From NCBI GenBank assembly GCA_029882335.1, contig JAOUKW010000233.1, positions 1 through 6,523 on the forward strand: a stretch of DNA of 6,523 bases. The letters run 5' to 3'. The notes below the pieces were generated by a model, which saw only the letters and a program-made list of their open reading frames with translations, was not told the origin of the DNA and made no database searches. The stretch is from Candidatus Heimdallarchaeota archaeon. Its GTDB lineage: Archaea; Asgardarchaeota; Heimdallarchaeia; Heimdallarchaeales; Kariarchaeaceae. Each line of letters opens with the position of its first letter. Position 1 is the first letter of the stretch. This document shows positions 1 to 4,631 of this stretch, one piece after another. Position numbers and translations under genes: made by a program.

Positions 1-2
1 CA

Positions 3-476
3 GAGTTTAAATCACTAATGAAATTTTGGATAAATAACATTCACAAACAAGAAGAATTCATTCCAGAGGAGATAAACCCTACCCCTTACTTAATGAATAT
101 GTATGCCGTTACACAATGGTATTCTGGCAAAAAGGAGAGTGCGGAAAAACGATTCAAGTATGTTTATCAAACCTATGACAATTATTATTGGGCCAATGTA
201 AACTTAGCTGGATGTCTCTTTCAAGATATGAAGCAGGGCAATTCAATACATAATTCTCGTATTAACAGACTACTGACAAATGCACTTGATCTAGTGAAAA
301 CTAAGAAGAAAAAAATGCGATATAGCGATCGAATGGAGATCCTCGCTTATCTTATCCAGTTTAATAAGTATATAGGGGACAAAACAATGGTAAAGAGGTA
401 CACCGATAGCTTTAATGCCATTAAAAGAAATATATCTGATTATCCATATGATATAAATGATTTCCATTTTGGGTAA
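3..476 (+). CDS. TPR-like helical repeat protein, 5' end possibly outside window
   Basis: The first ATG is at 18 (152 aa), but the frame stays open to the window edge and no Shine-Dalgarno or TATA sequence precedes that ATG, so this is probably the C-terminal part of a longer protein. The product is almost entirely helical. Residues 24-52 form an amphipathic helix pair with alternating aromatic and small residues (YAVTQWYSGK followed by a Lys/Glu-rich helix), as in tetratricopeptide repeats. Further helical pairs follow at about 58-80 and 104-135. There is a basic stretch, KTKKKKMR, near residue 95. No catalytic motif is visible. TPR-like proteins usually act as protein-protein scaffolds, and no partner can be named here. 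It is followed by decayed PIN-domain sequence. The TPR assignment rests on helix pattern only. Confidence 0.5.
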   Translation, partial: EFKSLMKFWINNIHKQEEFIPEEINPTPYLMNMYAVTQWYSGKKESAEKRFKYVYQTYDNYYWANVNLAGCLFQDMKQGNSIHNSRINRLLTNALDLVKTKKKKMRYSDRMEILAYLIQFNKYIGDKTMVKRYTDSFNAIKRNISDYPYDINDFHFG

Positions 477-499
477 TTTAAGTAACCTCCACATAGTGA

Positions 500-730
500 C
501 AAGCAAAATTATTCTGTATATATGATAAGGATAAATATCATCAAGATGCTCTAGAAGTTATGAAGGAGATTGAAATAAATAAATTTTCAATTCTTTATAC
601 ATCGAATTATGTAATTGATGAATTCCTAAATTTAACGATTAAACTTATTGATGTTAAAAAAGCGATAGAATGGGGGAAAATCATATTTATTGAAAACTTA
701 GTACACATGAGATTAAAGTGGATCTTGTGA
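500..730 (+). pseudogene. PIN-domain (VapC-type) nuclease remnant
   Basis: This frame has no good start codon. It reads FCIYDKDKYHQDALEVMKEI, then a stretch containing YTSNYVIDEFLNLTIKL and KKAIEWGKIIF, and stops with TGA at 728-730. The D-K-H-x-A-L pattern and the TS-x3-I-x-E motif are typical of the middle of PIN-domain ribonucleases, in which the Glu is one of the metal-binding acids. The N-terminal strand with the first catalytic Asp (normally an L-D-T/S motif) is missing. A short stretch in another frame at 496-516 (VTSKIIL) could be its remains, so a frameshift or deletion lies near 510-522. The C-terminal half with the remaining acidic residues is also absent. An intact member would be a toxin-type RNase of about 130-150 aa, usually paired with an antitoxin; none is seen next to it. 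Confidence 0.55.
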
Positions 731-849
731 AAATAGAAAAGATTGAGGATGTTTCAGATTATAAAGGTCATTACTTCAGTGAGGAAATTAATCCGCACTA
801 TATTACGTACAATTTAAACGAATCATTTATCGAAAATTTAATCAATTAA
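694..849 (+). pseudogene. C-terminal fragment of unknown protein
   Basis: An open frame overlapping the end of the PIN remnant, in a different frame, runs to TAA at 847-849. From residue D at 721 it reads like real coding sequence (EKIEDVSDYKGHYFSEEI, then NPHYITYNLNESF). It has no start codon with a ribosome binding site, and a stop (691-693) lies just upstream, so it looks like the tail of a longer gene joined to the PIN remnant by a deletion. I do not recognise the family. Its stop overlaps the stop of the minus-strand 7TM gene, so the two are convergent. It could instead be a chance open frame, though its composition argues mildly against that. Confidence 0.3.
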
Positions 850-1964
850 TTTTTTTCAACTGCTGCAAATTCAAAATATTGATCTAAATTTTGATTGATA
901 TTATTGATTATGGGGTGATTTTTATTATGAATAGACTCCGGATTAATATTATCCTCTATTCGAATTAAGGTTCTTCTAAGTTGTGACCTAACTGGATTGC
1001 TAGAATAAGCAGCTATTAGAAATCCCACATAGTTTGCACTTTCTTCAATCATGATTGTTAGATTTAGATATTTAAATTCTCTTGGGATGTCGTTTTGAAG
1101 AGTTATCTCTTTTAAAATCGCCAAAATACCAGTCATTGCACTAGCAATCAAAATACCAGTATCTGATATATCCGATTTGTTCTCTGATTCCATACTATGT
1201 TCTATTATTGGAATACCACTTGATTTGGATATTATTAGTATCTGTTTCAATTGAACTGTTCTAGGAACAATTGAATATGGATATTGGACAATCCCAAACA
1301 TCAAAAAAATTGTACCGATACCACCTATTGCAATATAGAAGGTAGTATAACCTCCCAGAAAGATTCTTTCAAAAATCAATACAATTGAACCTAGACAATT
1401 AAATGACCAACCTATACTAACCATGACATAAGTAATTCTTTTCTTATTATTTTTAGGGACTGTTCTTAAAGTTGATAATGATTCATTGACCAATTCAACA
1501 CAAAGCCACAAGCTACACAAACCTATGAATATAATCGTCCAATTTGGAACATAGTTAACATTCCAATTATTGTGAGTGTAAGACCATTTTTGTGATATTA
1601 TTAATAATCCAATTGAGAAAAATGTAAATCCGAAAAGAATAAACTGTCTCATTCCAAAATTAAAGCCTGATAAATTATTTATTGATATCCACATTATGAA
1701 AAGACCAATAATTATCATCACTGCTGAAATAACACCTACCGACTGTCTAAGGTGGATATAAATATCTCCTTTTAAAAATTCAAATATCAAGTATGTCATA
1801 GGATGAATGCTATAAAATAATAAACCTATTGAAAGAGTAGCTAACTCTTTGAACTTTCTCTTTTTGTAAACAAATAGCAAACCAATAAGGGAAATTGCAT
1901 TTGAAATTATTCCAAAAATAGTTGGATATAAGGTTAGTACATTATATTCCATGTTAAGAACCAT
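846..1964 (-). CDS. Seven-transmembrane protein with C-terminal longin/roadblock-like cytoplasmic domain
   Basis: The product is 372 aa, or 368 if translation starts at Met5. Seven hydrophobic segments lie at roughly 8-33, 41-64, 76-98, 105-124, 141-159, 177-202 and 209-232. Positive loops (KKRKFKE after TM1, TVPKNNKKR before TM6) alternate so that the N-terminus faces outside and the C-terminus faces the cytoplasm. Residues about 238-340 form a soluble alpha/beta domain starting with QLKQILIISKSSGIPIIEH, then DTGILIASAMTGILAILKEI, then strand and helix elements ending RTLIRIEDN. This pattern resembles longin/roadblock profilin-like domains, which Asgard archaea have in large numbers and which in other systems bind or regulate small GTPases. 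The layout looks like a receptor with an intracellular signalling module, but no ligand or GTPase is seen nearby. The predicted TATA box position favours Met5 as the start. The last ~30 residues are a polar Asn-rich tail. Confidence 0.75.
   Translation of the reverse strand: MVLNMEYNVLTLYPTIFGIISNAISLIGLLFVYKKRKFKELATLSIGLLFYSIHPMTYLIFEFLKGDIYIHLRQSVGVISAVMIIIGLFIMWISINNLSGFNFGMRQFILFGFTFFSIGLLIISQKWSYTHNNWNVNYVPNWTIIFIGLCSLWLCVELVNESLSTLRTVPKNNKKRITYVMVSIGWSFNCLGSIVLIFERIFLGGYTTFYIAIGGIGTIFLMFGIVQYPYSIVPRTVQLKQILIISKSSGIPIIEHSMESENKSDISDTGILIASAMTGILAILKEITLQNDIPREFKYLNLTIMIEESANYVGFLIAAYSSNPVRSQLRRTLIRIEDNINPESIHNKNHPIINNINQNLDQYFEFAAVEKN
850..856 (+). terminator. Oligo-T run, possible archaeal terminator
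   Basis: Seven consecutive T follow directly after the plus-strand remnant stop at 847-849. Archaeal RNA polymerase can terminate at U-rich tracts without a hairpin. The same bases also encode the Lys/Asn end of the minus-strand 7TM gene, so the run may be incidental. Confidence 0.3.
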
Positions 1965-1974
1965 TAAAACTAAT

Positions 1975-1983
1975 TAATATAAA
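1975..1983 (-). promoter_or_regulatory. Archaeal TATA-box candidate for the 7TM gene
   Basis: On the minus strand the sequence reads TTTATATTA. Its centre lies about 25 nt before position 1954, so transcription would begin between Met1 (1964) and Met5 (1952). That fits a nearly leaderless mRNA starting at Met5. No Shine-Dalgarno sequence precedes either Met. AT-richness makes chance matches common. Confidence 0.4.
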
Positions 1984-1994
1984 TGTCATGACAT
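1983..1994. repeat. 12-bp perfect palindrome ATGTCATGACAT
   Basis: A perfect two-fold symmetric site lies immediately upstream of the 7TM TATA box, in the BRE region, and inside the stretch where the transposase reading frame begins. It could be an operator for a dimeric regulator of the 7TM gene. It could also be related to a transposon end, because its core is TGTCA/TGACA. No second copy was found in the window. Confidence 0.35.
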
Positions 1995-2056
1995 AGATTT
2001 AGTTAAAAAGGGAAGAAAAAGAAAAAGAGATTTAGAACCTGCCCTAAAATCATTCC

Positions 2057-2062
2057 AAGGAG
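2057..2062 (+). promoter_or_regulatory. Internal Shine-Dalgarno-like AAGGAG before 2068
   Basis: AAGGAG lies 5 nt before ATG 2068 and could allow a separate catalytic-core fragment to be translated. It also encodes in-frame residues of the longer transposase (FQGAN), so it may be coincidental. Confidence 0.3.
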
Positions 2063-2067
2063 CGAAT

Positions 2068-2643
2068 ATGCCAATGCAGGTACTGCAATTTGATAACACA
2101 CACTTCGATTTGTTTATTCAGGATGAAGAGGTGAAAAGGAGTATTGGCACTCCTAATCTGTGTGCAGCAATTGATGTATATTCCAGGATGATAACTGGTT
2201 TTGAGTTGACCCTTAATTCAATTAATCGTCAATCTGTACTGGAAACACTGGTTCAATCGATTACTCCCAAAGATCGATATATTGAGAATTTATTTTCAAA
2301 AACAGATTATTATCCTGTATGGGAAATTCAGGGATTTCCTGTAATCATGCTTGTAGATAATGGTATGAATTACCGATCTGAAGATGTCAAGAGATTCTGC
2401 ATGGAGTATGATATAATTCTTGAATTTGCACCCATTAGAACACCAAAATACAAAGCATACATTGAGAATTGGTTCAACATCCTAAAAGAAGTAATAGCTT
2501 TTGAACTATCTGAAGATGGATTCAGACCAAATATTAGAAAACGACTTGAAAATCCAGATTTTGATCCAGAAGCAAATGTCATCTTTACCTATCAACAGAG
2601 CGAACTATGGCTTGCCACATGGATTTTGGATGAGTCCATCTAA
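2068..2643 (+). CDS. Transposase catalytic-core fragment (rve-type integrase domain)
   Basis: This is the longest ATG-started open part of the broken transposase (191 codons). It carries an apparently complete catalytic triad: D9 in QFDNTHFDL, D97 in VIMLVDNGMNY, and E133 in KAYIENWFNIL, with 35 residues between the second Asp and the Glu (DD35E). The sequence around them (CAAIDVYSRMITGFEL, EFAPIRTPKYKAYIE) is typical of the retroviral-integrase/MuA/TnsB superfamily. In that family the acids hold two metal ions that drive strand cutting and transfer. Translation ends at a premature TAA (2641-2643), seven codons or fewer past the frameshift. If expressed alone it would have a catalytic fold but neither end-recognition domains nor barrel, so autonomous activity is unlikely. 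Confidence 0.7.
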   Translation: MPMQVLQFDNTHFDLFIQDEEVKRSIGTPNLCAAIDVYSRMITGFELTLNSINRQSVLETLVQSITPKDRYIENLFSKTDYYPVWEIQGFPVIMLVDNGMNYRSEDVKRFCMEYDIILEFAPIRTPKYKAYIENWFNILKEVIAFELSEDGFRPNIRKRLENPDFDPEANVIFTYQQSELWLATWILDESI

Positions 2644-2828
2644 ACAACACATACAACGATGGTTTACCTGCTCCAAGTATCAGAATGGAGAACTATGAAT
2701 TGGGAAATGGAGCAATTATATTACCGCAGGCACGAGATCACCCCACTAAAAAGTCTGAGGTGACCTTGCTTCAAGTTAATGCTCTAGTAACCACGACAAG
2801 AGTATTGAAGGATAATATTGAATTTTGA

Positions 2829-3380
2829 AATCTGAATTACACAAGCTCAGAGTTAATTACTTTATATACTCAAAAGGGAAAGATAAAATTAACTATTTTG
2901 TATGACATGAGAGATATTCGAATTATCTGGGCATTGCATCCAGATACAAAAAAACCGATAGAATTAGAACTGAGTTATGGCTGGGCAAATACATTTGTTG
3001 AGGTTTATGGCTACGCATCTATTGCCTTATCATTTTGGAAAAAAGAAATTGCCTTGATAATAGAGAGAAATAGAGAGAGAATAACTTTGGCCCTATTTAG
3101 AAAGGAAAAGGGTAAGTCATTTCGCAGTCAATTGAGACAGAGGGCAAGAGAAACTAAAAAATCAAAGAGAAAAAGAAGAGAGCTTGAAACTCAAAAGGAA
3201 AATCAAATGAAGTTGAGTAGAAAATCTATAAGTCCTACTTCATTAACAGGTAAAAAGGTGGATAATCTTCAAGAGGATAAGAAACCTAAATCCAAGAGAT
3301 CTAGAGTAAAAACAATACGAATACCAAAGAATGAGAACAATCCATTTACAGGTAAAAAACGAAAGAAAGGAGGTAAATAA
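2829..3380 (+). CDS. Transposase C-terminal fragment: beta-barrel and basic tail
   Basis: The frame is open from 2829, directly after the internal TGA, to TAA at 3378-3380. If translated separately it could start at TTG 2898 (160 aa) or ATG 2907; neither has a clear ribosome binding site. Codons from 2829 still read sensibly (NLNYTSSELITLY, QKGKIKLTILYDMRDI), which shows that the TGA falls inside the Mu_transpos_C-type barrel rather than at a natural gene end. From about 3100 onwards the product is strongly basic, with clusters such as KKSKRKRRE, KKPKSKRSR and KKRKKGGK and two TGKK motifs. In Tn7 the C-terminal tail of TnsB contacts TnsC; a similar role here is inference. The stop lies 1 nt before the ATPase start, and the ATPase ribosome binding site is embedded in the last codons, which indicates translational coupling. 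Confidence 0.6.
   Translation, partial: NLNYTSSELITLYTQKGKIKLTILYDMRDIRIIWALHPDTKKPIELELSYGWANTFVEVYGYASIALSFWKKEIALIIERNRERITLALFRKEKGKSFRSQLRQRARETKKSKRKRRELETQKENQMKLSRKSISPTSLTGKKVDNLQEDKKPKSKRSRVKTIRIPKNENNPFTGKKRKKGGK
3366..3374 (+). promoter_or_regulatory. Strong Shine-Dalgarno AAAGGAGGT for the TnsC-like gene
   Basis: AAAGGAGGT is followed by a 7-nt spacer and ATG 3382. This decides the start: an upstream in-frame ATG (3331) would add 17 residues translated over the transposase tail and has no such site. Confidence 0.8.
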
Positions 3381-3381
3381 G

Positions 3382-4617
3382 ATGGCTGGAACTAATATTG
3401 AAGAATTTCAAATTCCAGAGGAACATATAGAATTGGTTAGAAGACCTAAAAATAAGAAAATTCAGATAATTCTGGATCAGATCACATCAAGAAATGCTTT
3501 TTACATGTTTGAGCAGGCAGAAAGCATATTGCTAACTGAATTGAGATCGAGATTTCTGGATTATTCAAAGGATAGCAATGATAGAGGGCGAATTGTATTA
3601 TTCTGGGGAGATTATAATGTAGGTAAAACATATCTATTGAAATATTCACAGGCATTATTCCATAGAGAATACAAAAAACTCTGGGAGAAAGAAAAGTTCC
3701 CCATTTTAAGGAAAAATATCCCAGATGATATACGAACAGGAGAACAATTTCTTTTGTGGCTATTGGATGTGCTCGGTGGACAGGTTGATCCAAAGCAATT
3801 GAAGAATTGGGAAAAGCTACAACAAACTAGAACACGGTTGATTGATAGAGTAATCAAATACTGCAATATCAATCAAGTAAGGTTGTTCATGATGGATGAA
3901 TCACAGCGTTTACTGAAGGCAAAAAATGTAAACCTGCCATCAATTTTCGAGGTGATAAAGGATCTTCTAAATGGTGAAAACTGGGCAGATCAAAGATTAA
4001 AAACCTGCTTCATCCTTGTTGGAACACCAGAAGCCCTACCTATTTTTAAGGTTGAGAATTGGATACAGGGCAGAACCCATACCATTCACTTGAAGGGATT
4101 GAATGAAGAATCTTTTTCAGATTTTCTCTGGCAGATATATGATGACTTTGTCCAAATAGGAGTTTCAAGAGAATGGGAGCTAGTTGTGTTTGATAAGGAA
4201 AATGATGAGGTAATCAATCCAAAACATGCTACCGTGTTGTATGAAAGGTCACTAGGAAAACCTGGTCTCGCTGTAGAGATAATTCGAGAAGCCACCAAAA
4301 GAGCCCTCAATTCAGGCAGATTTTATCCAACACTGGATGATTATACCAAAGTAATTATTGACGGTACGGAGATAAATCTTGAAGATGAGGAATTTGATGA
4401 CGAAAATAATTATCGAACACTTGGAAAGATGCTAGCAGAGGAACAGACGGGTATAATAGTATACGACATCAATGATTTGATTTGTAAAGTTCGAGAATGT
4501 AAATCGCCTTACGTCAACAAACCATATAAATCAGGAGCAGCTCTTCTTAGGCATTATAGGACAAAACATCCAAAATATGCCATTCATGATGTCGATGGAA
4601 ATGTAATTGATTCCTAA
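3382..4617 (+). CDS. tnsC-like: TnsC-like AAA+ transposition regulator ATPase with C-terminal zinc finger
   Basis: The product is 411 aa. The AAA+ core shows Walker A GDYNVGKT at 76-83, Walker B LFMMDE at 168-173, a sensor-1 strand ILVGTPE at 211-217 and a sensor-2-like region around LGKPG at 291-295. The VGTPE strand is characteristic of the TnsC/TniB/MuB-related ATPase group. In Tn7-like systems TnsC polymerises on target DNA with ATP, links the target selector to the transposase and controls target immunity. Residues ~337-411 extend beyond the core: an acidic linker (EDEEFDDEN) and then C368-x4-C373-x17-H391-x4-H396, a C2H2-type zinc-finger pattern with LLRHYRTKHP typical of the helix. A zinc finger at this position is unusual. 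The gene abuts the transposase tail upstream and is followed after 14 nt by the repeat-protein gene. It has no frameshift, and all key ATPase residues are present, unlike the transposase. Confidence 0.85.
   Translation: MAGTNIEEFQIPEEHIELVRRPKNKKIQIILDQITSRNAFYMFEQAESILLTELRSRFLDYSKDSNDRGRIVLFWGDYNVGKTYLLKYSQALFHREYKKLWEKEKFPILRKNIPDDIRTGEQFLLWLLDVLGGQVDPKQLKNWEKLQQTRTRLIDRVIKYCNINQVRLFMMDESQRLLKAKNVNLPSIFEVIKDLLNGENWADQRLKTCFILVGTPEALPIFKVENWIQGRTHTIHLKGLNEESFSDFLWQIYDDFVQIGVSREWELVVFDKENDEVINPKHATVLYERSLGKPGLAVEIIREATKRALNSGRFYPTLDDYTKVIIDGTEINLEDEEFDDENNYRTLGKMLAEEQTGIIVYDINDLICKVRECKSPYVNKPYKSGAALLRHYRTKHPKYAIHDVDGNVIDS
4485..4578 (+). other. C2H2 zinc-finger coding segment in the ATPase
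   Basis: This segment encodes C368, C373, H391 and H396 with hydrophobic residues between them (LL before RHYRTKH) as in classical finger helices. The first Cys pair is spaced by four residues and the Cys-to-His gap is 17, longer than the classical 12, so the fold may be a variant. It may bind DNA or a protein partner. Confidence 0.6.
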
Positions 4618-4620
4618 ATC

Positions 4621-4626
4621 AGGAGG
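4621..4626 (+). promoter_or_regulatory. Shine-Dalgarno AGGAGG for the repeat-protein gene
   Basis: AGGAGG lies 5 nt before ATG 4632 and fixes the start of the third gene. It sits in the 14-nt gap after the TnsC-like stop, which supports a shared mRNA. Confidence 0.75.
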
Positions 4627-4631
4627 AAACT

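Larger units (their letters stand above)
1978..3380 (+). pseudogene. tnsB-like: TnsB/MuA-like DDE transposase, N-truncated and disrupted
   Basis: Three blocks of one transposase can be read. Block one (1978-2643) opens with a basic linker (VKKGRKRKRDLEPALKS) and holds the RNase H-fold catalytic core. The frame then shifts, and block two continues from about 2634-2643 in frame to 3380, with one in-frame TGA at 2826-2828. Across the shift the sense is continuous: WLATWILDE then NNTYNDGLPAPS, matching the segment after the core (W-x-Y/N-x-H/G-L-x-P-S). Block two then holds the Mu-type C-terminal beta-barrel (LTILYDMRDIRIIWALHPD) and a long Lys/Arg-rich tail. Related TnsB proteins are roughly 600-700 aa. 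Here about 470 codons remain and the N-terminal DNA-end-binding domains are gone: the frame is stopped at 1975-1977, next to the 7TM gene promoter. The retained basic tail fits the TnsB role of contacting TnsC. As read, no full transposase can be made. Confidence 0.8.

Noticed and set aside
2625..2650. Programmed ribosomal frameshift in the transposase
   Set aside because: No slippery homopolymer or heptamer and no evident stimulatory hairpin lies at the shift point; decay or sequence error is simpler.
2501..2698. A 65-codon plus-strand open frame overlapping the transposase core
   Set aside because: It is a shadow in the third frame; the family signature continues in the other two frames.
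2826..2828. Selenocysteine recoding of the internal TGA
   Set aside because: The transposase family is not a selenoprotein family, no SECIS-like hairpin was seen, and the gene has other inactivating lesions.
3331..3381. Upstream ATG at 3331 for the TnsC-like gene
   Set aside because: These 17 extra residues overlap the transposase tail in another frame and lack a ribosome binding site, while ATG 3382 has a strong one.
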